35,169 bases of DNA from Bacteroidota bacterium. GTDB taxonomy: Bacteria; Bacteroidota; Ignavibacteria; Kryptoniales; JAKASW01. Below, piece by piece: positions 16,963 through 24,767 of this stretch. Location of the stretch: contig JAJYRM010000039.1 in assembly GCA_021794075.1 (NCBI GenBank), forward strand, positions 1 through 35,169, in the 5' to 3' direction. A program made the position numbers and the translations under genes. Under the pieces are notes generated by a model. It had not been told where the DNA came from, searched no databases, and saw nothing but the letters and a program-made list of their open reading frames with translations. Positions within the stretch are counted from its first letter, which is position 1. Each line of letters starts with the position of its first letter.

Positions 16963-17884
16963 CCTTGCCGTTCGTTACGGCCGTCTCGTTCACGATCTCG
17001 TATGCCTGCTTCATCATTTCTTCGTTGACCGAATTCATTGGGGTGAACTTCGCGAACTTCACCATGTCCGCGTTCGAGAGAAATCCATAGGTCAGGTCGA
17101 GTATCGGGGCGCTTTCCGGGCGGTGCTTAAGGAGTTCCAGCGCTTCCGAAGTCGGAAGCTCCATCGCGGGCATGTCAAAACGCTTCTCGAAATACCTTCT
17201 GATTATTTCAGTGATCGCCGAATGATATTCCTTCACAAGTCCGCGCTGCCACAGCTGCTCTTGCTCAAGCTGGTGGAGGGAGCTCAGCGCCTCTTCGTGC
17301 GGGAGAAGCTTCACGACAGGTCTGACCGAGGCCGCTGCGGCTTTCTTTTTCTTATATCGGCGATAGAGATAATACGCGATCGCGGCGATTAGCAGCGCCG
17401 CGCCGATCCATACGAGAAACCATCTCCAGTCGAAGGGAATCTTTATCGGGGCACTTACATCTTTGATTCCCTTCTGCAAGTCCACTTTGACTGTCGAGAC
17501 GGCGAAACGAACGGGGTTTGTCGGAACTTCCTGGAGCGTAGTGTCCCCGGTAGTCCGATAGAAAATCGGGATTCCTGGAATGGTCACGCCGGCTGAATCG
17601 TAGCAGGAAAGCGTGTAGGCATAAGTGGCCGTGGTGTCGCCGTTCACGACAACCTTCGAGGGCTTCCCAATCTTCAGAAGGGTCAGGCTCTGCAGGCTGT
17701 CCTGGATCATCGGCTGGTAGACGGTCGTGCCGCTCTTGTAGCCGATCTCTATTTTGTAATGAATGTAATCGCCGACGAGGTAGTTCGTCTTGCCGGTCGA
17801 CGCCGTGGCCGAGGTCACCTGCGAAAAAGCGGGCGAGGCGATGAGGGAAATGAACAACCAGAGGAGCGCGGCTCTTCTTACCAT
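16931..17884 (-). CDS. BatD-like/DUF4381-like single-pass membrane protein of the Bat operon
   Basis: A 317-residue protein that I recognise only by position and plan. A signal peptide (1-21, ending AFSQ), a beta-rich exported domain (about 25-145) resembling the start of BatD, one transmembrane helix (about 152-172, followed by RRYKKKK), and a helical cytoplasmic domain (about 190-305) similar in layout to the C-terminal part of BatD. Proteins of this kind often lie between DUF58 and batA genes in Bacteroidota. Its ATG overlaps the DUF58 stop by seven bases. It may be a second, shorter BatD-type partner for the VWA proteins. No enzymatic motif was seen. Confidence 0.7.
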   Translation of the reverse strand: MVRRAALLWLFISLIASPAFSQVTSATASTGKTNYLVGDYIHYKIEIGYKSGTTVYQPMIQDSLQSLTLLKIGKPSKVVVNGDTTATYAYTLSCYDSAGVTIPGIPIFYRTTGDTTLQEVPTNPVRFAVSTVKVDLQKGIKDVSAPIKIPFDWRWFLVWIGAALLIAAIAYYLYRRYKKKKAAAASVRPVVKLLPHEEALSSLHQLEQEQLWQRGLVKEYHSAITEIIRRYFEKRFDMPAMELPTSEALELLKHRPESAPILDLTYGFLSNADMVKFAKFTPMNSVNEEMMKQAYEIVNETAVTNGKDDKETGDVIQ

Positions 17885-18753
17885 CTTTTTTCTCTCAATC
17901 TGAAAAACCGGACGAGAGGTTTTATGTAGTCTTCACCGGTCTGAATTTCTATGCTGTCGAGACGGCTTGAAATGAAGAGCGCTTTGCGCTGAGACCTGTT
18001 TCGCTCTCTTAGCTGCTGGAAGAGATGTCTCGTTTTCTTGTCGCTTGTGTCGATCCACCTTTCCCTCCCAGTTTCGGCATCCGTGAATTTCATCAATCCA
18101 ACCGGAGGGATTTCGTTCTCTCGTTTGTCGTTGAGCACTACGCCGATGAGATCGTGACGCTTGCCGACGATCCTCAGTATCTTGTCGTACCCTGTGTCCA
18201 TGAAATCTGAAATCAGGAAGGCGATGCTCCGTTTCTTTATGGCGTTGTTCATGTATTCGAGGGCCGCTCTAAGGTTGGTGGTTTTTCCTTCAGGCTCGAA
18301 CGAGAGGATTTCACGGATGATCCTCAGAACATGCATCCGCCCTTTCCTTGGCGGGACGAACTTCTCTATTTTGTCGGTGAACATTATCAATCCGACTTTG
18401 TCGTTATTCTTCAGCGCGGAAAATGCGAGAATCGCGCCGATCTCTGCCGCGATCTGTTGCTTGGTCTTGTCGGATGAGCCGAATATCAATGAGCCGCTCA
18501 TGTCTACCATGAGCATCACGGTAAGCTCGCGCTCTTCCTCGAATATCTTAACAAAAGGGTGACCGAACCTCGCCGTCACGTTCCAGTCAATGTTTCTGAT
18601 GTCGTCGCCGAACTGGTACTCCCTTACCTCGGAAAACTCCATCCCTCTCCCCTTGAAGACGGAGTGGTACTCTCCCGAGAAGACCTGGTCGACCATGCCT
18701 CTGGTTCTGATCTCGATTTGCCGGACTTGCTTTAAGAGCTCTTTAGTTTGCAA
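17878..18753 (-). CDS. DUF58 (VWA-like) protein
   Basis: A 291-residue cytoplasmic DUF58 protein, the standard companion of MoxR ATPases. The family core GRGMEFSEVREYQFGDD (about 35-51) and NIDWNVTARFG are present. DMSGS at 84-88 gives it a VWA-type metal site. It starts at TTG 18753, chosen because the predicted N-terminus (QTKELLKQVRQIEIRTRG) matches where family members normally begin, although AAGAG is unusually close to the TTG. It probably acts as an adaptor or substrate for the MoxR ATPase. It is 54 bases downstream of moxR and overlaps the next gene. Confidence 0.9.
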   Translation of the reverse strand: MQTKELLKQVRQIEIRTRGMVDQVFSGEYHSVFKGRGMEFSEVREYQFGDDIRNIDWNVTARFGHPFVKIFEEERELTVMLMVDMSGSLIFGSSDKTKQQIAAEIGAILAFSALKNNDKVGLIMFTDKIEKFVPPRKGRMHVLRIIREILSFEPEGKTTNLRAALEYMNNAIKKRSIAFLISDFMDTGYDKILRIVGKRHDLIGVVLNDKRENEIPPVGLMKFTDAETGRERWIDTSDKKTRHLFQQLRERNRSQRKALFISSRLDSIEIQTGEDYIKPLVRFFRLREKRW

Positions 18754-18807
18754 TCTCTTGGTAGAATTTTAAATTTTGATCTTAGGTTCTCAATTGCGAA
18801 TTCCTGA

Positions 18808-19791
18808 TCAGGGCACTTCAACCTTATTCAGAATTTCCTTTATGACATTCTCGGAGTTTATTTCTTCCGCTTCCGCTTCGTAGGTAACGGCCACGCGGTG
18901 ACGAAGAACATCGAGGCAGATGCCTCTTACGTCTTCAGGTATGACGTAGCCCCTTCTCTTTATGAACGCCATCGCCTTCGCCCCCAACGCGAGGTTTATA
19001 GAGGCTCTAGGAGAGGCGCCGTAACTTATGTAGTCGGTAAGCTTTTCGAGTCCGTAGTTCTTTGGTGACCTCGTCGCGAAAACTATATCGAGGATGTATT
19101 TCTCGATCTTTTCATCTATATAAACATCGTGGACGAGGTTCCTCGCTTTTATGATGTCCTTCGGCGAAACAACCTGCTGAACGCCGTCATCAACGGCATT
19201 AACGTTCTGCCGCATGATCTTCAGTTCCTCATCCCTCGAAGGATAAGAAATTACCACCTTGAGCATGAATCGGTCTACCTGCGCTTCGGGAAGGGGGTAG
19301 GTGCCTTCCTGCTCGATGGGATTCTCAGTGGCGAGAACCAGAAACGGATCTTCGAGTTTGAAAGTCTGCTCACCGATCGTCACCTGGCGCTCCTGCATTG
19401 CCTCCAGTAGAGCGCTTTGCACTTTGGCCGGAGCGCGGTTAATCTCATCTGCCAGTATGAAATTTGAGAAGATCGGACCCTTCCTGATCAGGAAGTTGCC
19501 CTCTCTCTGGTTATATATCTGCGTCCCGACGAGATCGGCGGGAAGGAGATCGGGAGTGAACTGAATTCTCTGAAACTTCGCCTTCATGGCCGAAGAAAGA
19601 GTCTTTATGGCGAGCGTCTTCGCAAGTCCGGGCACGCCCTCCAGTAGTACGTGTCCGTTGCTCAGGAGCCCGATCAGGAGTCGCTCGATCATGGCTTTCT
19701 GTCCGACGATTACCTTGCCGATTTCGTTCATCAGCAAGTCTACAAATGCGCTTTCTTCTTTGATCTTCTCGTTTAATGCGGAGATATCCAC
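18808..19791 (-). CDS. MoxR family AAA+ ATPase
   Basis: A 327-residue MoxR-type AAA+ ATPase, first gene of the Bat operon, thought to act as a chaperone that assembles or activates VWA-domain proteins. Walker A is GVPGLAKT at 52-59 and Walker B is FILADE at 111-116. The sensor region ATENPIEQEGTYPLPEAQVDRF and the C-terminal lid domain are complete. The start is GTG 19791, supported by GAGGTG five bases upstream. Upstream candidates for its own promoter are weak (TTCATG, 17 bases, TAAATT on the minus strand). Confidence 0.93.
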   Translation of the reverse strand: MDISALNEKIKEESAFVDLLMNEIGKVIVGQKAMIERLLIGLLSNGHVLLEGVPGLAKTLAIKTLSSAMKAKFQRIQFTPDLLPADLVGTQIYNQREGNFLIRKGPIFSNFILADEINRAPAKVQSALLEAMQERQVTIGEQTFKLEDPFLVLATENPIEQEGTYPLPEAQVDRFMLKVVISYPSRDEELKIMRQNVNAVDDGVQQVVSPKDIIKARNLVHDVYIDEKIEKYILDIVFATRSPKNYGLEKLTDYISYGASPRASINLALGAKAMAFIKRRGYVIPEDVRGICLDVLRHRVAVTYEAEAEEINSENVIKEILNKVEVP

Positions 19792-19818
19792 TTTAACACC
19801 TCGTGTGTGTTTCCTTAT

Positions 19819-19847
19819 TTGACATCTTACGAACCGTAATTTATTAA
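19819..19847 (+). promoter_or_regulatory. Plus-strand promoter-like sequence opposite moxR
   Basis: TTGACA (19819-19824), 17 bases, TATTAA (19842-19847) on the plus strand. It would read away from moxR into 1 kb with no intact gene, so it could be a relic, the promoter of a non-coding transcript, or chance. Confidence 0.35.
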
Positions 19848-20859
19848 TGTGAAAGTGTTACATGAAAGGGAAAATAAAATCCGGGTTTATCCGCGGCGGG
19901 CAAAATTCCGACCGATATAATTCATCGGGAGAAATCCGGATTCCGATCTCGTTTTTAATGAGTCATGGTACCTGAAGAAAGTCTTTCAGAAACCTTTCAC
20001 ATGTCAGTAACGAAGAAATCCGGTTAAAAAATCCTTCCGTTCTTGAAATAAACAGTCAGCGTTCAATACCATGGACGGCTCAAAATCTCTGATGGAAAAT
20101 TCTGCCGTGGTCTAGCCGATCCGGTGCTCATTGACATGATCGTTGGAAGCGGAATCGAAAAAGCCGCGTGCGATAATTATCATCGCTCTGGATGATTGAA
20201 ATTTCCCCCGGCACGGCAATGTTAAGATCCTCCAAAGCTGTCATGGCTGCTACTGCCTGGTTGTCATTGAACCAGACTATCGCCTTCGGGTGCTCGTTTC
20301 TCTCTTTTTCAAGGAAAAATTGAACGGTTTAAATTACCGATGAAAGCCGTAATAATCAAACTCAAGGTCTTTGACGTCGGGTTTGGCTTCTGAGAATTGG
20401 GACGGAATCGAGCATTAATGCAGAAGCAAGTGGATTGGAATCGCACTAATCACAAGAAGCGTGAACGGATCGTCGAGAACCATCGGTAGTTAAGAAGGCC
20501 ATGAATCTGGAACGAAGATTCATTGCGTTCCGTTTGGTCTTCTAAAGGCGCTGGTGGTCATCGAGTTACCGCCGGCATACATTAGTCCGGAAGTATGACC
20601 CGCGCGAGCGGTTCGACCGCTGAATAGAGACATGCTGAAGAACAGTGTCGAGAGATAGATTCGAACGTGTTGAGCGATAGTAAACAAGAGACCATGAGAA
20701 ATGATCACCCCATCATGGAAAGGTTCCGGCAAATTCCGACAGAGGAGTAGCCGGAGAATCCCCTCCAACATTCCTTCCGGTTTCCTTCACCTCCGCGCTC
20801 CCCTCTGCCGCTTCTTTCAGCAATGCCTGAATTGAAAACAGCTAGAGAAAGGTATTCCC
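19848..20859. other. Gene-free, apparently decayed region
   Basis: About 1 kb with frequent stops in all frames and no credible intact ORF. It contains the LacI-type fragment described separately and a small palindrome (AGCGGT/ACCGCT, 20607-20621). A minus-strand open frame at 20520-20771 has no start signal or recognised motif. The rest shows nothing I can identify. Confidence 0.5.
20165..20402 (-). pseudogene. Fragment of a LacI-type transcriptional regulator (effector domain)
   Basis: Translating the minus strand from about 20328 to 20165 gives a stretch ending HPKAIVWFNDNQAVAAM then EDLNIAVPGEISIIQSDDNY. This is the characteristic hinge region of the periplasmic-binding-protein-like domain of LacI/GalR regulators (the usual form is AI-x-FNDNQA...VPE-DIS-V-GFDD). 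Upstream, 20402 to 20337 reads in another frame as a plausible preceding segment (EFDYYGFHR) that runs into TAA at 20334-20336. The two pieces are therefore joined by a frameshift. No HTH domain is found further upstream. It is a decayed remnant, possibly of a regulator of a sugar operon. Confidence 0.65.
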
Positions 20860-21426
20860 ATGCGTAAGATATTTGTGGTCATGAGCCTGTCGATGATGGT
20901 GATGCTGGCAGCTTGCAGCAAGAAGTCGACTATGCCAACACAGCCGAGCACAGGCACTGTGGCGGTGCCCGATTGGACAAAGTATGGCTTCTCCACCGTG
21001 CTCGATTCCGTGCAGATCACGCCGGGAAAAGCAGACACTGTAGTGTCAGGTCCATACACATTTCAGATACCCGGAAACGTTTTTGCAACGCCGGTCGAAT
21101 TTTATCTTTTGGAGGGAGACACCACAACCTTAGCGGCGACAGCTCCTTCAGGCGAGAAACCCATATTGGCATTTGCCTTCAAGGTAGTCGACACGAATAC
21201 AGATTCGCTCGTCGGGACGTTTCAAAATCCCATGACTATGATCGCGAATGATCCGGAGATAACTGCACAAAGCTGGTATTATGACGTTGAGACGAACGGA
21301 ACGTACGTGCTTAACTCGACCGGATTGAAGGTGAGCAGCGGTCAGATGATTCATCCTGTCAGAAGAGCTCTCTTCAGCTGGGTGATAACCGTGCCGACTT
21401 CAAGCGGCGGCGGTTATTACTACTGA
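20860..21426 (+). CDS. Hypothetical lipoprotein
   Basis: A 188-residue protein of no family I recognise. It has a lipoprotein signal peptide with lipobox LAAC (C19) followed by Ser, consistent with outer-membrane sorting. After a short Thr/Pro-rich linker, the mature part (about 35-175) is rich in beta-strand-forming residues, resembling a small Ig-like or ZU5-like module. The protein ends in a glycine/tyrosine-rich tail. GAAAGG precedes the ATG. It stands alone between decayed DNA and a hairpin, so context gives no function. Confidence 0.75.
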   Translation: MRKIFVVMSLSMMVMLAACSKKSTMPTQPSTGTVAVPDWTKYGFSTVLDSVQITPGKADTVVSGPYTFQIPGNVFATPVEFYLLEGDTTTLAATAPSGEKPILAFAFKVVDTNTDSLVGTFQNPMTMIANDPEITAQSWYYDVETNGTYVLNSTGLKVSSGQMIHPVRRALFSWVITVPTSSGGGYYY

Positions 21427-21491
21427 TGTCGGCCTGAGTATCCTCTGGAGTGAAATGAAGACGGATCGCATCTAACCCGACACGTATTGAA

Positions 21492-21517
21492 AGGGACGGG
21501 ATCCTGAGACCGTCCCT
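21492..21517 (+). terminator. Hairpin after the lipoprotein gene
   Basis: AGGGACGG (21492-21499) and CCGTCCCT (21510-21517) form a perfect 8-bp stem with a 10-base loop, followed by CGAAATTT. It lies about 65 bases after the stop codon. The weak T-run makes termination likely but not certain. The remaining spacer to 21780 holds no gene. Confidence 0.5.
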
Positions 21518-21780
21518 CGAAATTTCAGGGCAGCAAAAGAGACCGGACTGCTCACGGTCCTGATGCTGCCCATTTGTTTGAGGGGCTTTCCCGTGGATTT
21601 CTTTCATGAACTTCGGAATCGCGGGTTGGGAAAGTTTTTGTATCTTATATACGCATATTAGGAAAGAGCCGCTAGGCGTCGGAGTAGTTGTCGATTTGTC
21701 AAGGTGACGAGAAACTCGCTCCGAGGCGGGCGCGGCTTTTCGGAGAATGATTAACTTAGATCTTCTTGGAAGGAATAACG

Positions 21781-22536
21781 TTGAAAACTGCATTCATTAC
21801 AGGAGGGACGTCGGGATTCGGCGCCGCTGCGGCGCGGAGATTCGCGAAAGAAGGCTGGCAGATCGTTGTGACCGGGCGCCGCACTGACCGGCTGGAAGCT
21901 CTTGTGAAGGAGCTCGGCGGCGATAAGACTCTGGCTCTCCCATTCGACATGCGTGACAAGGCGGCCATGGAATCTGCGCTGTCCTCGCTTCCGGCTAAAT
22001 ACCGCGATATAGACGCCCTTGTAAACAATGCGGGCCTCGCGCTCGGGACCGCGCCTGCTCCTCAGGCGAAGCTTGACGATTGGACCCGAATGATCGACAC
22101 GAACATCACCTCCCTCGTGACCATAACGCACAAGCTACTCCCAACGCTGATAAAGCGGAAGGGAGTCATAGTCAACATAAGTTCCATTGCCGGAAGCTAC
22201 CCATATCCGGGCGGCAACGTGTATGGTGGCACAAAGGCATTCGTCAAGCAGTTCTCGCTGGGGCTTCGCAGCGACCTGCACGGCACGGGAGTTCGCGTGA
22301 CTTCGATCGAGCCGGGTATGGCAGAGACGGAATTTACGCTTGTGAGAACGGGTGGCAACCAGGCAGCATCTGATGCGCTGTATAAAGGAGTGCGGCCGCT
22401 TACCGCTGATGATATAGCGGAGATGATTTACTGGGTCGCCGCTCTTCCGCAACACGTAAACATCAACCGACTCGAAGTTATGCCGGTGAACCAATCTTCA
22501 TCGGGTTTCCAGGTATTCCGGGAAACATCAGACTGA
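21781..22536 (+). CDS. SDR family NAD(P)-dependent oxidoreductase (YdfG-like)
   Basis: A 251-residue classical short-chain dehydrogenase/reductase. The cofactor-binding TGGTSGFG motif is near the N-terminus and is followed by GRR, whose arginines favour NADP(H). NNAG, the catalytic serine in NISSIAGS and the YxxxK pair in YGGTK are all present. The C-terminal region (IEPGMAETEF) resembles YdfG, which oxidises serine, threonine and 3-hydroxy acids. An in-frame TTG at 21766 exists, but GGAAGGA (21768-21774) is six bases before TTG 21781, which is taken as the start. It is followed 73 bases later by a HAD phosphatase gene. Confidence 0.88.
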   Translation: MKTAFITGGTSGFGAAAARRFAKEGWQIVVTGRRTDRLEALVKELGGDKTLALPFDMRDKAAMESALSSLPAKYRDIDALVNNAGLALGTAPAPQAKLDDWTRMIDTNITSLVTITHKLLPTLIKRKGVIVNISSIAGSYPYPGGNVYGGTKAFVKQFSLGLRSDLHGTGVRVTSIEPGMAETEFTLVRTGGNQAASDALYKGVRPLTADDIAEMIYWVAALPQHVNINRLEVMPVNQSSSGFQVFRETSD

Positions 22537-22609
22537 ATTTCAATCTCATGGAAGTTCAAGAAAGAACCGGAGAGTCCGGCAGTTTGATCTGTCGATGGAG
22601 GAATGTGCG

Positions 22610-23260
22610 TTGACTTTCAAAGGAGCGCTATTCGATCTTGACGGCACGCTTGTGAATTCGCTCGAAGATCTCGCGGATTGCATGAACCACGTCCTGGCCG
22701 AGCACGGTTTCCGACAGCATTCAGTTCAGGAATACAAATACATGATCGGCAGCGGTATAAGAAACCTGGTCGTCGAAGCGCTTCCGGAGGCGTCGCGCAG
22801 CGATGATTTGATTTCGGAGTGTCACGATTCGATGATGAGAGAGTATCGGGAGAATTGCGCGAACAAGACGAAACCCTACGAAGGCGTGATTGACTTGCTC
22901 GACCAACTCTCGGCGCGGGGGATTCAGTTGGCCGTCCTTTCAAATAAGGCTGACGAGCTGACGCGAAAAGTGGTGTCATCTCTTTTGCCCGAAGTGCAAT
23001 TCGCGGCGGTCATGGGATCATCAGCAGAGTGGCCGAGGAAACCCGACCCGACGGCGGCGCTGGAGATCAGCAGGCGGCTCGGGATCCAGCCGGCGGAATT
23101 CATTTATATCGGCGACACCGATGTCGATATGCAGACCGCGAACCGGGCGGGGATGCGCGCGGTTGGTGCTTTGTGGGGCTTCCGGACTGAAGATGAACTA
23201 CTCGCAAGCGGTGCGGAGCACTTGCTGAACCATCCGACGGATCTCTTGAAATTGTTGTGA
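22610..23260 (+). CDS. HAD phosphatase, phosphoglycolate phosphatase-like (Gph)
   Basis: A 216-residue HAD hydrolase of the Gph/PGP type with a helical cap. All four motifs are present: FDLDGTLVNS with nucleophile Asp near the N-terminus, LSNK (motif II), RKPDP (motif III lysine) and IGDTDVDMQTA (motif IV). It probably hydrolyses 2-phosphoglycolate, formed in DNA repair or metabolism, or a sugar phosphate. ATG 22595 is in frame, but GGAGGA (22597-22602) overlaps it and is seven bases before TTG 22610, which gives a more typical N-terminus, so 22610 is preferred. Confidence 0.85.
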   Translation: MTFKGALFDLDGTLVNSLEDLADCMNHVLAEHGFRQHSVQEYKYMIGSGIRNLVVEALPEASRSDDLISECHDSMMREYRENCANKTKPYEGVIDLLDQLSARGIQLAVLSNKADELTRKVVSSLLPEVQFAAVMGSSAEWPRKPDPTAALEISRRLGIQPAEFIYIGDTDVDMQTANRAGMRAVGALWGFRTEDELLASGAEHLLNHPTDLLKLL

Positions 23261-23304
23261 TCGGATAGCGCGGGTTTAAATATCATTAGTGGAGATGCAG
23301 CAAC

Positions 23305-23877
23305 ATGCCTTATCACGCGTTCGTGTTCGATTTCTTCGGAGTAGTTTGCTCAGAGGTAGCTCCGTTCTGGTTCAGGAAGTACCTTCCGGAACAGGCATCG
23401 GTTGAAGTGAAGAGCAAACTGGTCGGTCCGGCAGACAGGGGCGAAATTTCTGAAGAAGAACTCTTTGAGAAGCTCGGTGAATTCGCAAGCATGACGGCAA
23501 AACAGGTTCATGACGAATGGTGGGGATATGTCTCGATCAACAGAGACGTAGTCGATTTGGTCAAAGAACTCAGAAAGAGTCACGGTGTCGCGCTACTCAC
23601 AAACGCAACCTCCGGTTTTTTCAGAGAAATAATGACGAGTCGCCAACTAAATGGAATCTTTGATCCTATCGTAATTTCCAGCGAGGAGCACGCGGCAAAA
23701 CCAGACCGGGTTATATATGAGAGGGTTCTCGACAGGCTGAACGTTCCCGCCGGCAGGACCATTTTTATAGATGACAATCCGGCCAATGTACTCGGTGCGA
23801 AATCGGTCGGCATGGACGGGATAGTGTTTGAATCGGCAGCCAAGCTCCGGGAAGCACTCGCTGGCCGTGGATTCTAA
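23305..23877 (+). CDS. HAD family hydrolase (HAD-IA, YihX-like)
   Basis: A 190-residue HAD-superfamily hydrolase. Motif I is FDFFGVV, where the second Asp of DxD is replaced by Phe, as in the YihX/epoxide-hydrolase N-domain subgroup (HAD-IA variant 3). LLTNAT (motif II), AAKPD (motif III) and FIDDNPANV (motif IV) follow. The short cap suits small phosphorylated sugars or haloacid-like substrates, but the substrate is unknown. It follows the Gph-like gene by 44 bases on the same strand and is likely co-transcribed with it. The 63-base gap to the convergent nagB shows no clear terminator. Confidence 0.85.
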   Translation: MPYHAFVFDFFGVVCSEVAPFWFRKYLPEQASVEVKSKLVGPADRGEISEEELFEKLGEFASMTAKQVHDEWWGYVSINRDVVDLVKELRKSHGVALLTNATSGFFREIMTSRQLNGIFDPIVISSEEHAAKPDRVIYERVLDRLNVPAGRTIFIDDNPANVLGAKSVGMDGIVFESAAKLREALAGRGF

Positions 23878-23940
23878 CCTATTCCAATTCCGTTGATGAC
23901 TAGAGACCTTACCCGATGTGATATCGGCCTTATGCGCGCT

Positions 23941-24720
23941 TCAGACTATCTGCGCCGCCGAATCGCCATCGAGAAACAGGATGGCGTTTGCATGCCGGCG
24001 CAGAATGGAGGCTGGGCACGCCGTTGAAATTTCTCCCTTGATCGTGCGGCGGACCGCGTCAGCTTTTGTCTTGCCTGGAACAACGGCGTACATGTAGTGT
24101 GAAGAAATAAGAGTCGGAATTGTCAGGGTTATCGCTTCTTTGGGCACTTCCGCGATTGAAGCGAAACAGCCGTCGTTCACCTGTTGCTGTCTCGATTTTT
24201 GGTCGAGCCGGACAACCTTCACTTTTTTGGGGTCGTTGAAATCGGCAACGTCGGGATCGTTAAAGGCGATGTGCCCGTTCTCTCCTATCCCGAGACATAC
24301 TATGTCGATCGGCGCCTCTGAAAGAAGGGAAGAATATCTCTCGCACTCCTTGGCGGTGCTGTCGGGATTTGAACTTATATAATGAACTCTTCCAAAATTC
24401 ACCTTCCCGAAAATTTTGTCTTTGAGAAAAACACCGAACGATTGCGGGGCGCCTGCTTTCAATCCGATATATTCGTCCATATGGAATGCCGTTACTCTAG
24501 ACCAATCGATTCCAGGAGTCGAGACAAGCGTGTCGAGTAATTCGTTCTGGGAAGGAGCCGCGGCAAATATCATTCGCACGTTCTTTCCTGATGCCAACAG
24601 GCTCCTAAGCTTTTCAGCAACAGCCTCGGCCGCCCGAGCTCCCATGGCCACGCGGTGTTTGTAAACTTCCACGCCAAGTTTATCAATTTTAAACGACGAT
24701 ATTGCGCTTCCCGATTCCAA
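23941..24720 (-). CDS. nagB: Glucosamine-6-phosphate deaminase
   Basis: A 259-residue NagB-family enzyme converting glucosamine-6-phosphate to fructose-6-phosphate and ammonia, the entry of amino sugars into glycolysis. The phosphate-binding AAAPSQNE loop, the catalytic FHMDEYIGL motif (D82, E83) and GIGENGHIAFNDP with H150 are all present. The length fits the allosteric-site-free form. TTG 24720 is used, with GGAGA eight bases upstream. It is the last gene of the minus-strand amino-sugar operon and follows nagA by 47 bases. Confidence 0.93.
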   Translation of the reverse strand: MESGSAISSFKIDKLGVEVYKHRVAMGARAAEAVAEKLRSLLASGKNVRMIFAAAPSQNELLDTLVSTPGIDWSRVTAFHMDEYIGLKAGAPQSFGVFLKDKIFGKVNFGRVHYISSNPDSTAKECERYSSLLSEAPIDIVCLGIGENGHIAFNDPDVADFNDPKKVKVVRLDQKSRQQQVNDGCFASIAEVPKEAITLTIPTLISSHYMYAVVPGKTKADAVRRTIKGEISTACPASILRRHANAILFLDGDSAAQIV

Positions 24721-24767
24721 TTTGTGATTCTCCGGTTTATGTGTTCGCTCAGTTGGACGGCGCGTTC

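Noticed and set aside
20520-20771. Minus-strand 83-residue ORF in the decayed region
   Set aside because: No ribosome site, no recognisable domain, and surrounded by stops in all frames; treated as chance or debris.
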